64,000 nucleotides of DNA from Euwallacea fornicatus (lineage: Eukaryota > Arthropoda > Insecta > Coleoptera > Curculionidae). The position numbers and the translations under genes are program-made. The notes beneath the pieces are model-generated. The model was not told where the DNA came from. It worked only from the letters and a program-made list of their open reading frames with translations, and did not search any database. This document shows positions 12,101-24,706 of this stretch, piece after piece; positions within the stretch are counted from its first letter, which is position 1; every line of letters begins with the position of its first letter. The stretch spans positions 744,001 through 808,000 of the forward strand of contig NC_089558.1 of the NCBI RefSeq assembly GCF_040115645.1, given 5' to 3'.

Positions 12101-15100
12101 GCGGCCCTATCGTCGAAGCACATGTTGGTTTTGCCACCTTTTGACACATGAGACTCTATGTCGAACATGCAACAATGGAAAAATACTCCAGCACGGAACA
12201 GTATGCGACTATGAATATCGTCTTGCTACGTCACTACACTACACTATATTCAATAGTTAGGTGATTGTTCAATGTGGAGTTTAGTGCCGTAGAAGGTTTA
12301 TTTATTCAAATGTTACAACATTTGGAATTTTTTAAATAATAGGGGCGGTGCGTTAGAGATTTATTTAGCGACGTCTTTCGGTTCAGCCAGACGTAATACA
12401 GACATCAGCTCCGGCCAGTCCCTCCAGCCAGGAACCACAAGTGTATCAGCTGAATCTATCGTGATTCACAACTTCTGAGGGCACATTTCTGTCCCACGGT
12501 CAGATGTTATTCGACGTCCGAGAAGTTTGAGGGTTTAAGTGTAGCTGGCAGAAAATCACCGTCCATTAAGAGAACCGGGCACACATTTGCAATTGGCAAA
12601 GAGTACGAACTTTGTTGATGCATTTGTGGTCTGTGATTTAATCACCAGAGACGAAGGTGCGAGAATCACACATGGCACGTAACGTTCCCCTAATAGATGG
12701 GAAATCTGGCTGAAAAATGTGAGTTCTAGTGGGAGAAATGCGAAGTAATTTTGGCGTTAGATGTACCACATGGAAATCGGGATCTGTTACAGGATTTCCT
12801 CGGTTTCAGCTTCAATCGCCATTATGAATCCGAACGTGGGATTACGACACCTTATTTAACCGGAACTTCTGCGCTCTTGTAATTGAAATTAGGAATCGGT
12901 ATCGTCAAAACATGAATGATTCAACTCTAAAATTCAAATAGTCACAATCACAATTTTTTACTTTAAATTAAAACAGAAAACGATTACTTATTTTATAAAA
13001 TAATATGTAATATCTTCGATATGCTATTACCCAACAAAATGCGTTAAGATAAATTTTAATTTACATTTTTATTCGTTGATAATACTTAACTTACAATTAC
13101 GTAACGTGGGATTAAGTTTTGCACGTGGACCTTTGAACTTTCATCATGGACTAACCTCAAATAAGCATTTTCGATGCGGGCTTTAGGGCAGCGGAACAAA
13201 TGCACTCAATGGCAAAGATTATGGCCTGGTATGATGTGAGTAACCGTAATTTCAAGCATTTAACACTGACACATTACGCTCATGGTACACTTATTGCCTC
13301 CTCTGACACTCGGGCCGGCATTGATGCTCTTCAGTTTTATTACCCTCGCGTTTGTATACGCGTTTGTACAAAGCCTTATTTATGTCCTTTAATGATTCAT
13401 GCTAATATTGAATGTGTGACGTTAGTGAAACAGGCTCCCTGTTTGTCTTCAGTCGGGAAATTATGTCTATGAGGCTGAACCGTCAGTCTTTCACGTACAA
13501 AGTAATTTAGAAAGATGGGTCAATAATCAGCGTTTTGCGTGAGGTATGCCGGACCCGGTGCTTGGCGAATAACCCAATTCGGCAATTCATCAATGTGAAC
13601 TATCAGATAAAAAAGTCGCCTAGGTAATGTCGAAGCCTATAAGTAACACTCATGTACTGCTGGCTCATTAAAAGCTATTTTAATTGCGCTAATACAATTA
13701 TTCAATCAAATTGTAATGTAAGTTCGGCCATTTTGAATGCTGTGGCAGTCCCAGCTCGAGCGTTTATGCACAGCAGTTAAAAATGGAATTTTCGGTTTTG
13801 ACGTTAATTTTAAAATGGCCCCCAAGTTAGTCCTACACCTGACAACTTTTTGGGCTGCAATCAGTAAAAATCGGCCGCGTTCCGAGGAACGAAAAGAAAT
13901 TCATTGTTAATGCACCTCGAAGCCTTATTGCGAAAGCCGCATCTACTCTCGCTCGGGACCTCCCAAAGTGTATATTTAATTCGCGCTGTACAGAGAACGA
14001 AACTATTAAACTTTAAGATGACTTTACCGCCGAACTGCCACACACACACCCGTTCGGCATACATATTTATATACGCGTTATTGACATGGGTAAAAACGAC
14101 ACTAAATCCTAAGTCTTATCTTGTAAAGTACGGCAATAAGCGGTGTACGAATGTCCAAACACTTGCGACTAATTTATATTAAGATGAATGGACAGGGACG
14201 GATTTTCTCCCAATTTTCTCCTCGTGAAAACTCAGAAGTAAACAGATCAATAAAGACCATTTTCCTACACCATTTTGACAAGAAACTGTCCGTTTTGCTC
14301 TTATATGAATTCATCGAGGGCTTTCTTCGGTCGTTTTATGGGAACTTAGCGAGGAAGTGTTCAATTGACCCACAGGCTGTTGATGCCAAAATAACAAAAT
14401 AAAAGAAAACAAAGTCGTTACTTATATAATTACAAATAAAGGATTTGAACCCGGGTGCCGGATGTGCTCGAATTTAGGCACCACTGCGGTCCCACAGTGT
14501 TGCATTTGAAAATAGTGCAATTTATAGGTCATTTGCACTCTGGTGTTGACCTTTAAAGAACGCAAATAACTCAAATTTATTGCCTTCTTAAGTAGTTGCA
14601 AGGAATGAACGGACGATAGTCAATTACTCTTCTCATATTGAAACAGCCCGCTGGTGCCTGAATAATGTAACTGATTTTAAAGATTAGTTATTAAAATTTT
14701 TCCCCTTATTTCGTATACATCGACTATAGAAAAATGTTGAAATTTTGTAAAACATTTTTTGAAAATGGTCAGTTTCAAACCAAATTGACGGTCGGGAAAT
14801 TCGTAATTATCGGCTGTAAGATTGGAAGCCAGAAAAGTAAAATTAAGTTGAAAATTTTAGTAGAGTTTTTGAAATATGGCTTAAGCTCGATTCACCTAAA
14901 CCCGACCCTCGTAAATTTTGACGTCCTCGAAATGCATTGCTATGAAAATAACAGCAACCTGACAAACAAATTTCGCATGTATATGACGGTCGGGTTAAGT
15001 CCAACCGAGCTTACGCCGTGATTCAACAACTCGCCATTAGCAAGTTTTCTTGCGAGTTTCTGTTTTGCATGCGCACTCTTAAGAATTTTGAATTAGTTTA

Positions 15101-17840
15101 ACGAGTTTCGTCTTAGGTACAGCGAAGGCAGACTTTAGTCAAATATTAAATAATGGTGGAAGCAATGAATGCAGCATTGTTATTTCCATAGTTTCTTTCA
15201 TTGTCTTTGGAAATATGGACTCTCACCCCTTTCAATCGTTGAGTCATATTTAAAGTTTTATTCATCTATAATTGAGACGAGAAATATTCAGTTTTTAGAA
15301 TATTCGATAGGTTCACAAATACATACTATAAGGTATAGAATATTCTCAGTTACAGTTTTAGCAGTTTTTTGCACATAGGCATTAATTTATGGCGACCAAA
15401 TCGACTGCGTCACCATGATGTCTTACATCTCGTGTGTATGTGAGTTGGGTCAACATTCGCGATGTCATTTCGAAATCGTAGCATGTGCCACATACGACTT
15501 TTCTCTAATTACAACCTTCTTGGTTGCGTTTCCGTTAGGGGTAGTTTACGTTCATTGTAACACTTCAGGTGAAGCTACACCGCTTTATGTTAAACAGGGC
15601 TACGGTTTGAAAATTGCGTCTTTTTCCAACAAAATTAGTTTCTGTATACTGCAACGTACAATTACATTGCGGGCTTTGAACATTTTAATGGAGTTTTTTA
15701 AAACTACACACTCGAAAGTTTAGTCTCTACTAACCTGCAAAAAATATCAGGATTTCTACCATGGGGACTGCAGCCAGCAAATGCAGTACAGATTTCACTT
15801 CAATTCAGTCTTTTAACGAATATTTTGAGCCAAAACAAACACAAATTTTAACGTGGAATGCGTCGACTAACCATTTTTTTTTTTAAATAATCGGTTACTC
15901 CGGTAGCCAGAAAATGGCTTATGACATTTCCTGTTCGGTAATAGTGTTTTCAAATCATGGATATAAATTGGAGCACTAAGAGAAAAACTATACAGTTCTG
16001 TTTACACTTTTATTATTCTCTTGTGTATTTCGATTTCACGAGGAGACTTATTGAATATAGGGAAAAAAAATAAGGGTTTTCCTGGACTTCGCGTGCTCTA
16101 AGCCACTACAAGACAACTGTTATTTAACGCTACAATTACACACAATTGAAATGTTTAGTATTTCCGAGAAAACCTTTACGCACTGTACTTGAACAATGGA
16201 CGTTTTTAAGACTATTTATTTGCATGTTTAATTAAAACGAATGCCCTGTTGCCATAGCAGTCTCGCACGCACTTGAAGCTAGTCCGGAACAACCCTCACA
16301 AGGAAAATTTCTCTCAAACGCGCTCAAATGTTAACCATAGGGAGTGTCCTGTAGGTAATGTAGAGTTAGGTGGCTGACTGAATTCATTCAAATCTCAGAG
16401 TAATTGAAGGACAACCACGTCCGCTGGCAACCGTGCAACCCCTCGCGAGGGTAAAAGTGCATAAATCGCACGCCATCATTGACTTGCAAAGAAGTGAAAG
16501 TCGTTGTAAATTTCACTATATACGGAAGTAGAAAGTTTCTGGATTGAGGTAATTTAAGGACGTTTCTTTTTGCTTCAGATCCACGTCTGCGGCACAGCTG
16601 GAAAGCCAACGACATTCTTCATTTTCCCTTCTCGGACAGCATAACCAAATTCCATGTTGCCAACTCCACCCTAAACTTCTACGTGCGAGGCTCAGATAGA
16701 CGATCATCGCAACAGGACATAGTCATCGAGATCTACAAGGTTTTGAAACCGGGAGATCGCTCAGATCCCCCTTCTCTCATTAAAGTGGCCAATTGGAAAG
16801 AACCGCAACCTATGGGTAGAGGTAAATGGTTGCAAGCCGATTTGACCGAAACTGTGGGGGAATGGTTCAAAAACGAGAGGGAGAATTTCGGATTTGTGAT
16901 CAATGCCACGGTTAATGGGAAAAAGGTCGCAGTTACCGATGTTAATACTGAGAAATCGAAGGTAAGTTCCGGCTGCAGCTATCTGCGGACGCAAATGTGC
17001 AATAATATCCCACATACATTGTATTGTACTACCACCATGATATGCATACTTACGATGCTATTTAAATTCATAAAGGACACCGATAAGTCGCTATCGCGTC
17101 TCATTACATTCAGTAAACACAAAAAATGCTTTTTATTAATTAACTGATATTGACATGGATTCCTTAACGTTGAGAAGAAAATCTTCATTGTACAAATAGC
17201 GCTCTATAACTAGATTTGTTTGTGCAATTATGTTAGCGCTAATTGGGTCAGTTGAACTGCCGATGACCCACACCTGTTAAAATATGCCTATCAATGATTA
17301 GGCTATAAATATCCGCATTTTGCAACCAAGATTAGTGACCTTTACAGCCACCCTTTTGGCTTGAAATAGTGGCAATATTGGAATTCCTAGAATGTGCACG
17401 GTTTCGCAAAATTTTCAGTAAAAAATCACTCACCATTTCCTCACCAACATCTTCTCTTCCAGGCTCCCTACGTGGAAACCTCAGTAACCGAACCCAAACG
17501 TCGTAAACGTCGAAATTCCGGTTTAAACTGCGATGAAAAATCCAACGAGCCCTTGTGCTGCCGTTATAGCTTCGTGGTGGACTTTGTGGAAATAGGGCTG
17601 GATTTCATCGTTGCCCCCAAGCGTTATGATGCCCACATGTGCTCCGGAGAGTGCCAGATTATGACGTTGCAAAAGTACCCTCACACCCACTTGGTGAAGA
17701 TGTCTCAACCGAATACTGCGGCGCCTTGCTGCGCTCCGCGGAAAATGTCGCCCATGTCTATGCTCTATTTCGACGAAAAAACGAATGTGGTGCTGAGTAG
17801 TTTACCCGGTATGGTCGTGGACAGATGTGGGTGTTCATAA
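6146..17840 (+). CDS. myo: myoglianin, GDF8/GDF11-type TGF-beta ligand
   Basis: Secreted ligand of the myostatin/GDF11 class, signalling through activin-type receptors and Smads. Three coding exons: 6146-6608, 16579-16961 and 17463-17840, phases consistent, 407 aa, the usual family length. The start ATG at 6146 is followed by a hydrophobic signal segment around residues 18-32 (FLIVSVLPFTI). The first two exons make the prodomain. A furin site KRRKRR in exon 3 releases a mature domain of about 110 aa. That domain has the diagnostic GDF8/11 pattern: an extra N-terminal Cys, paired CC, APKRY, CSGEC, QKYPHTH, CC, KMSPMSMLYF and a terminal VDRCGCS. The first intron is about 10 kb and holds transposon debris. 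A TATA/initiator promoter lies about 340 nt upstream of the ATG. Drosophila myoglianin and vertebrate myostatin are the reference relatives. An additional exon hidden in intron 1 is unlikely because the joined prodomain reads smoothly. Confidence 0.93.
7400..8480 (-). mobile_element. decayed mariner transposon in myoglianin intron 1
   Basis: Read on the minus strand, the region carries mariner transposase blocks in the right order across broken frames. They are the N-terminal segment with ERLRTFRNGDFN (about 8220-8310), the VTSDEKWILY-like block (about 8000), GLHPKKV-WWDWKGI-like text (about 7880), ELLRRDEAITADECREQL (about 7800-7860), the HNDNARPRVA catalytic motif (about 7715-7740) and PPYPPDIELSAHHLLRSSQ (about 7610-7660). 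Several stops and frameshifts make it inactive. The ends are approximate: weak matching CTGATAAAG words occur near both boundaries, but I could not fix terminal repeats. Confidence 0.75.
8481..11589. other. intronic stretch of myoglianin, nothing recognised
   Basis: Part of myoglianin intron 1. The minus-strand ORFs around 9002-9479 match no family I know. No coding exon with matching prodomain content was found. Confidence 0.5.
11590..12260 (-). mobile_element. possible non-LTR retroelement relic
   Basis: A 192-codon minus-strand frame (11590-12168) sits inside myoglianin intron 1. The run ARRIRHLLGVERNIIRTV, followed by a Cys-bearing DVCGCRGDDKT segment and a Leu-rich stretch, loosely resembles the region after RNase H in insect non-LTR retrotransposons (hydrophobic LTGHC-type segment, then CxxC-(E/D)DE-(T/S)). 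The resemblance is from memory and is weak; matching words are spread over frames. It could be a chance ORF. Confidence 0.3.
12261..16578. other. rest of myoglianin intron 1
   Basis: AT-rich intronic sequence with only short frames. It ends at the pyrimidine-rich acceptor TTTTTGCTTCAG immediately before exon 2 at 16579. No RNA gene or transposon terminus identified. Confidence 0.5.
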
Positions 17841-18992
17841 TAAACACCCTTCGAGTGTCTTTTAGGTGAAATAATCAATTAGTTCGCGTTCACCATTGTG
17901 TCGAGAAACTCTGAAAATTGTTTAGTGAAAGAAAATTAAAGGAATCTCTGGTGGTTAGTAGAATCTCCATTTAGACTCAAATAGCTGGTAATAGGGTTCG
18001 TCGCTCTGAACCCATTGAAAAATAGTATTGAAACCTATAAATATATCATAATTTACTTAATTTATGATTGATTTTTTTAGTTGTCTGTAAAAATGTGATA
18101 TATTAGGAGATAAGGGCTAGTTTTAGGCGCTTTTATTAAGGACTCTTTATCGTCGAAATTTTGAGGCATTTATTGAAATATTCCCATTGTTGCCATGGTA
18201 ATTTTAACCGGCAGTAATTACTACTGATAGTATTAACGGAGCTTCAAAGATCACTGACGCTTACGTTCGTAATGCCTCCCTAAGGGTCGAATTACTAGCG
18301 TGCTGCTAACTTAAATGTCAAGCTCGTTTCTATAGAAATTAGCTTGTAGTTAGTTGTACAAAGCTAAGAGGACAGCACATTAATAATTTGCTCCTAAAAA
18401 TTATTCAAAGAATGGTATTTGAGGGACTAATGTGGCGTAAGAGCCAGATCTCTTATTTGGTATTGTCGCATGTGGCATGGCGGAAAACTTTTGATAGGAC
18501 ATTTTTCTCAAACTATAACCCACCATTACGGCCAATAAAAATTATCTTTGATGTGGTGTTATATCGAACTTCTAGCATCTATTTTTGTATAATCTTTTGA
18601 CGAGAATAATGCATATATTTTGGACGTCGAATATTCTATATCTACTAATATTGTAATAAGCGAAATTCTGCATTTAATTAATATAGGAAATTTTGTAGAA
18701 AACGTACAAAAACTAAACAAACTTGTAGTACAATTAATTGAATATTATACGTTGATGATTAACAAAATTTTGTGATATCATGCCTTAGATATTATTATTT
18801 TAGTGTGGGACTATGGGATCGGGAAATGTGATAAAGAATCAAAATTTGTTAATAAGGAATTAACGTATTGAAAACGGCACTATCAATTTTGTAACATAGT
18901 TATTGTAAATTTTAGCTTCTAAGACGCGTTTTTGAGGAGGCAAGAACTAGTTTTGTGCAGGAATAGATACACTAAATTGAAACCATGACATA
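17841..18992. other. 3' flank of myoglianin
   Basis: AT-rich sequence downstream of the stop. An AATAAA at 17839-17844 overlaps the stop codon and is too close to be the sole poly(A) signal with certainty. No gene seen. Confidence 0.5.
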
Positions 18993-20238
18993 CTACTGTG
19001 ATCAAAAAATAAGGTGAATTTCGCTATAAAATGAAAAGTCTTTATTCTTTGAAGTAAATTTCATCGCCTTCAAAGTACTCCCCGTCCGACACAATGCACT
19101 TATACCATCGTTTTTTCCAATCTTCGAAACAGTTAGGGAAGTCTTTTTCCGGGATGGCCTTCCATATTTTCTACAGTTCCGCTTTTATTTCTTCAATCGA
19201 GTCGAAACGGCTTCCCCGGAACGGTTTTTTGAGCTTGGTGTCCAGCCGGAGGTCAAACGGTGCTACATCGGACGAAATTGTGGTTTCGGAATAATATGGT
19301 CCGAGTTTTTGGCAAATGGTCTCGAAGAACTAATGCAGTGTGGGACGACGCATTATTGTGGTACAAAAATCAAGAATTGTCCATCCATAACTCTTGCCTT
19401 TTCGGACGAATAGCTTCACGAAAATGTTGCATAACGCTCCAAAAATAATATTTGTTAACAGTTTGTCCTGGCGGAAGAAATTCACAATGCAGAACACCGC
19501 GGTAATCGAAGAAAACTGTCAACATGACCTTGATTTTTTAGCGAGTTTGGCCTGGATTTTTCGATATTGGTTCAGTTTTTGCACGATATTCGCTCGATTG
19601 CACGGTTATTTTCGGGTCGTATGTATAGACCCAAATCTAAACTCCCGCAATGATGCGTTTCATGACGTTGTGGTAGTCAGAAATCGTTGTTTGACACTTT
19701 TCAACGCGACGCTTTTTTCTAAATAATTTATTCTTTTTGGAACCAATCGAAATTGGAAGCGTTTGATGCAGAAAACATCTTTTAAAATGGTTAGAGTTGA
19801 TCCAAATGAAATGTCCGTATCATCAGTGAGGTCTCTAATATTAATCCACGATTTTAGAGTACCAAATGTTAGATTTCCTCGACGCGGCCTTCATCGGGCG
19901 ATGTTGATCGTCGTTGGTCTTGAACTCCTCTTCGGCCATCTTTAAAAAGTTTTTTGCGACGTAGCCTTATCGCCAAAGGTCTTCTGTAGTGGACTTAAGG
20001 TTTTCGCGGCAGAATATTCGTCCCACAAACCCAATTTAAAGCAAACTTTTTGCTTAACAATATCAAGCAGAATAAAAATTAAAAAACGCTTTCGTGTTAT
20101 AAAACACGTGCAGCTCTGCGTTATTTGAATATATTGACATAACATGATGCTACAGTGTTACCAACTTAAAAAAATAATGATTTTAGAGTTCCCGCGAAGT
20201 TTAAATGAAAAATTCACTTTATTTTTTTATCACAATAG
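18993..20238 (-). mobile_element. decayed mariner transposon with both inverted repeats
   Basis: About 1246 bp flanked by TA on both sides (18991-18992 and 20239-20240). The ends form inverted repeats of about 28 bp, of the type CTAYTGTGATMAAAAAATAAR followed by GTGAATTT. The minus strand encodes a mariner transposase in order: N-terminal IVKQKVCFKLG and QKTFGDKATSQ (about 19950-20060), a GSTLTILKD block (about 19790), degraded catalytic blocks, and C-terminal FDSIEEIKAEL, then DWKKRWYKCIVSDGEYFEGD (about 19040-19200). Stops such as the one after KAEL, and frameshifts, break the frame. Length is typical for a full mariner, so this is a whole but dead copy. Confidence 0.88.
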
Positions 20239-22130
20239 TATATCAATACAAATTAAATAGATCTCTAATGTTAGGATAACGTTTACCATTTTGTAAATTG
20301 ATCGTTTATGTGGTAAAAAGAGGGGCAAATTTCGAAATTTTAGTAACTAATATTTAGTTCTTATTAGCTATTTCATACCCTATACTTATATCATGTGAAT
20401 TTTGATTTTTGCCTGTTGTAGTAGTGAGTCATTTTTTTCGCTTAGCAACTATTGTACATTTTATTCCAGTGTATAATGAGATTTTTTCAAATAAATTTAC
20501 AAAAAACTATCTTACGTTTTTTTGAACTAGGAAAGCAGTGCGTAAATGTGACGTCACCACAGAACGAGTCCTTGTGATTTCACCCCGTCAATACGTCATT
20601 TTGACGCAATACGAATACCAGATGATCGAAATTAAAAAAATATTCTTCAGAAGGATATGTTTGACGTGTTGTTCTTCCCGGAGCCTCAACTAAGAGGGGG
20701 TTTAATCAGAGTATCTCAACACGCCAATAATTGATCTCGTTATTGCAATCAGATTGTTTAAAATCATTACTCACCTCAAAGCAGACTTCGGAGTAGCGCG
20801 AGGCTCCGGAAACTGTTGAGCTTCGGGAGACTCTGCTCCTGCTCCACGTTGCAAATGAACGTAAACGGTGGATGTTTTCATGGAAGAAAATCTCTGATCA
20901 TACTGAATTCAAATGATGAGAAAATATGAAAATATTCAGTGCATTTTCAGACATTTCTGTCGCCTGAGCAAGAACCTATGCTCAAGCGACAGATATTTCA
21001 AAGTAGTCATCGCGAGACAAGCCATTTAGCAACTTTTAGATGTTCCAACAGTGGCATATTGAGAAATATAAAGAAAGCGAAAACGATCTGATTAGAGGTT
21101 CATAGGTTTCACTGCAGGGCAGACAGACACCCACAAACACCCTAAACACAACTAAAACTAAAAATATCCCAATGTTAGGATGACGTAGAAAATGGCTTCC
21201 CTTTAATTTCTCTTTTTATAGGTAAGCTAAGCAACCTGAAAAACTTTGCGGATGTATTGCTGCAATTTTGGGCTTTACTACGCGGACCTCAAATGTTTCT
21301 TTTCTGTAAAATATACCTACGGACATCCTGTGTAAACTCACATCTGACTTAATTATACGAAATTTGCGTGATACAGGAAGATGCCCCCAAAGTGCATGTT
21401 CGTGCAAAAGTTTGTGTTACCTACATCCCCCTGCTTTCAAAGAGTGGTGAATCATGCATTTCTCTTTAGGGGCTTTTTGCACACTTTGCGTCTCAAAGGT
21501 ACCTACACGCAAATGATGGTGGACATTTTCGATTCACAAGATTGTGGCGAAAACTCCCTTAATCTAGTAATTAACGCAAAAAAATATAATGTTACGCAAC
21601 TGTCGTTGCATTTATCAGCAAGTGGTGGGTAAGTAGGATCGTAATGCGATGCTTGCGTGCCCTTTACTCCTAAGGGTTTTGGGTTACTGTATTACTATGT
21701 TGCACCGAGGAAGTTATCCTTCTTCTACTCTTTTTGCGGATAAAAATTATTAGATTCAGCCCCCTTTCGACCTAGAAACGCCGCGATTCTTTCCGTCTGG
21801 ATACGGCCAGACAACACCGGCACACATTTTTGGGATTCGCTATTATTTTAGCCCAGTCTAGACGGCGACACTCGGCAATTTCTGGGAAGAAAATTGACGG
21901 ACGAGGATGATAATGGCCAATCCTGGAAACCTGAAAGGGTCTAAAAATGGATAAATGAGGCGCGAATCAGCCAAAGAAAGATCTTCGTGAATAGGCGTGT
22001 TGGTGTCGTTTCATGTCGATCTGGATGTAGGAACAATGGGGCGTGAAACCATGGTGAAAACGTCCAACTTGAAGAAGGGTCTTATAGTAGTTTGGAACCA
22101 TCATACTGCAATAAACCGGTTGTTCAGTTC
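20239..22130. other. intergenic, nothing coding recognised
   Basis: Between the mariner and the dispersed repeats. It contains a TGACGTCA palindrome at 20549-20556 and a short near-perfect hairpin at 20956-20993 (separate entry). Remaining ORFs are short and uninformative. Confidence 0.5.
20956..20993. repeat. 15-bp inverted repeat (hairpin)
   Basis: TCTGTCGCCTGAGCA at 20956-20970 and TGCTCAAGCGACAGA at 20979-20993 pair with one mismatch around an 8 nt loop. The stem is shorter than a microRNA precursor, and pairing does not continue outside it. Confidence 0.8.
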
Positions 22131-22206
22131 AAGGCTGGCTTTAGCAAGTCTGGCGCCCTGGGCAAAATTTTTAATCACCGCCCCTTTGCCGCTAAGAAAA
22201 ACCGAC
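22131..22206. repeat. dispersed repeat, copy A
   Basis: Shares with copies B and C the core GCAAGTCTGGCGCCCTGGG, then AAATTTTTAATCACCG, a C-rich segment and CTAAGAAAAACCG. Probably a fragment of a transposon family spread through this genome. Confidence 0.75.
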
Positions 22207-22682
22207 GTCTAGGAAAAACCTGCCGCCTTGGGCCGTCGGCGGTTATTAAAATTTTCTCTGTGCTGACCTAGTGCTCAAAATCCCGAGTCATCCCAATGTC
22301 TGTGACCAGAAGTAAGAAATTGGAGTAACCAAGTGGGAAATTTTCGATTCTCATTCGCGCACAATTCCCGTCAAATCTTATAGGGAAGAACCTCATTAAT
22401 AATTACAAGTCAGGATGCTAAAACTGGACGTTTGTCCATTAATTGTCTAGACTCAATGTTTAATTGCCTCGAGGCCGTGTCAAAGTGCGAATGCAGTGGT
22501 ACTGACCTATCACCATTTAAAAAATAAAATTTGTTAGTCTGTCGATTCAATCTGGAGTACTTTGGGTTAATTGCCTACATGCAAATTCCAGGCTTGTAAT
22601 CGATTCAAGGGTTACAGCTATTGGTTAAATTCTCTTCTAACAGGTATACAAAAGTGAAACAAATCGGCGCCAAGCATCCTTG

Positions 22683-22780
22683 CCAGGGCCGGCATTAGCA
22701 AGTCTGGCGCTCTGAGGTAAATTTTTAACCACCGGCCTCCTACTCCCAAGAAAAACCGCTGCCCTTCCTGGCCCGCCGCC
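22683..22780. repeat. dispersed repeat, copy B
   Basis: Begins GGGCCGGCATTAGCAAGTCT, followed by AAATTTTTAACCACCG, CTCCCAAGAAAAACCG and CCTTCCTGGCCCGCCGCC. It extends further 3' than copy A and shares its tail with copy C. Confidence 0.75.
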
Positions 22781-23372
22781 TAAACTTGTCCGCACATTAG
22801 GCTAGTACTGCCTCCATCCCATCCTGCGATCGATCGATTTGGCGGTCACAAATGGGCAATTTTAATCGTTTTCGAGATATTTTTGGACAAAGATATGCGT
22901 AGAAAAAATGCCAAAAAGGACCGTTTTAGGATAGCTGAATTAACAAAAATGTTGTTGCTTATTTGACCGTTTGTTTCACGTAATGATAAATGTACGTAAT
23001 GGTTGTTCGCATCTCAGGCTCCTTGGCGGAAACGATGGAGCTGGCACCATCAGTGGATATCATCTCACTTTAACCACCGTTGCTCACTGATCTCGGTACG
23101 GTAAAAACAGCGCCTGTTGCTTTTTTCTATTTGTTTATTTACGTTATTGCGACTTTAGAGTCGTCATGAGTCACGGGCCCTAAAAACACAAAAACGCTCG
23201 CTCTGCAAAGGTTTTCGGCTTTCGAACCTCGAAGCCGATTTAAGGTAAGATTGCGTTGGTTATTGAGTGCGGCTTGTCCGTGTAATATCCCTTGGGGTAT
23301 AGTCCATATTGCACTCCTGCAATTTTTTCATTCAATTGGATGATACCACGAACCATCAAGTAGGAGCACCTA

Positions 23373-23480
23373 CAGCCGGCCTTGGCAAGTCTGGTACCCT
23401 GGGCGAAATTTTCAATCACCGTCCCTCTACCCCTAAGACAAATAAGGAAAGTTTGTCGCTCTTCCTGGTCTGCCACCCGG
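23373..23480. repeat. dispersed repeat, copy C
   Basis: Carries GCCGGCCTTGGCAAGTCTGG, AAATTTTCAATCACCG, CCCCTAAGA and CTTCCTGGTCTGCCACCCGG, matching copies A and B with scattered substitutions. All three copies point the same way within 1.4 kb. Confidence 0.75.
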
Positions 23481-24380
23481 AGCCCTCGCCCCTCAGACGC
23501 CGGCACTGATCCTTCCGCACAATGTGTTGTTGATCGTTGACTCATGAATTATTTTTGAAGAAATTACCCATTTACCGTTGTAAGAATCATCTCACAGGTC
23601 TGTCATAGCAGCTATGATTCAATAGTCGCTTTTTGTACGTGTTCAGGCTTCCTCGGTGGCTTTCCTGGGCAGTTTACGCTGTCATTAACGTGATGGTTGC
23701 CCTCCTCACCCCTAATCCGTACATCCCTACGAAGAAATGGCCAGTGATGCGAAAAATATCACATGTAAAATTCTTAAAATAACTCAGGGTGGGAAGTCGT
23801 CCCACACGTTTCTCTTCAGTTCGTATAGATGTTTATTGTGTACCCCCAGAAATAATGTGTGTCGCCTCCGAAACGGAATTGAGCATGGCAACATATAAAA
23901 ACGTTGCGTGGGGAATCGTAAGCAGGAACTGTAGGGTTCTTGAAAACAATTCCCGAGATCTGAACTCTGTTTCCTACAATAGATTAAGTAGTTTTGGATA
24001 TTAAAATATACTTACCCGCCGTGCAATCATCGACTCCCATTCTAAATTAAATGAACAAGATGAATCTTAAGTACAAGTTTTCACTTTAACGCGACATAGA
24101 CCTCACGAAACTAAGCAAAACCTTTATGTGACGCTTTTTGATATCTCAGAAACAACCGAAATGTGCGCATGTGAAATTTTTAATACGTTCCTGTATAAAA
24201 CCTAAATCCAACCCTGTCGCACAAAAAATTATCAGTTGTGAAAACGCAAACGTTTAATATTTGCTATTTCTATGCAGTTTACCCATGGCGTCTAAAAACT
24301 AGTCGTGAAATGTGGTTCTACGTGTTATTTTGACAAAAATTAATACTGTTAAATTGACAACGGTCCATAATTATTCTAAT
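23481..24380. other. intergenic, nothing recognised
   Basis: Short ORFs only, with no family signature. Confidence 0.5.
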
Positions 24381-24389
24381 AACGCATTG

Positions 24390-24706
24390 GTGGATATGTT
24401 GTTGGTACATGGGGAGTGTTACCATGATTTCCTAATAAGGGGATAGATCGCAATGAACCAATAAAAAGCTCGCCAGATCGTCACACCCTAAGTGCAGGTG
24501 ATTTTTATTTATGGCGTTATATAAAAAGTTCAGCGTTTACGAACGAAATTCACATAGTGGCAAATTTGTGGGAACCGCTTGATTATGCCGCAGAAATAAT
24601 TCGAAGAAAAAGACCTCTTCTGATAGCAAATATAGAGTTGTGGATAAGACGAACTACAATTAATGTAAATGAAACCGGTGGTGACAATTTCGAACACCTT
24701 TTGTAG
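24390..24706 (+). mobile_element. Tc1/mariner-superfamily transposase C-terminal relic
   Basis: From about 24470 a continuous plus-strand frame of about 78 codons ends at TAG 24704-24706. It reads SSPDRHTLSAGDFYLWRYIK and later TGGDNFEHLL. This matches the C-terminal third of DDE_3-type insect transposases: the (R/Y)SPDLTPLDFFLWGxxK motif and a terminal NGGxFEHLL. Upstream, a poorer HDGxPAHF-like stretch with stops is visible. No terminal repeats were found, so only a fragment remains. Confidence 0.7.

Noticed and set aside
20549..20556. TGACGTCA palindrome in intergenic DNA
   Set aside because: An isolated 8-mer with no promoter or gene nearby; expected occasionally by chance in 64 kb.
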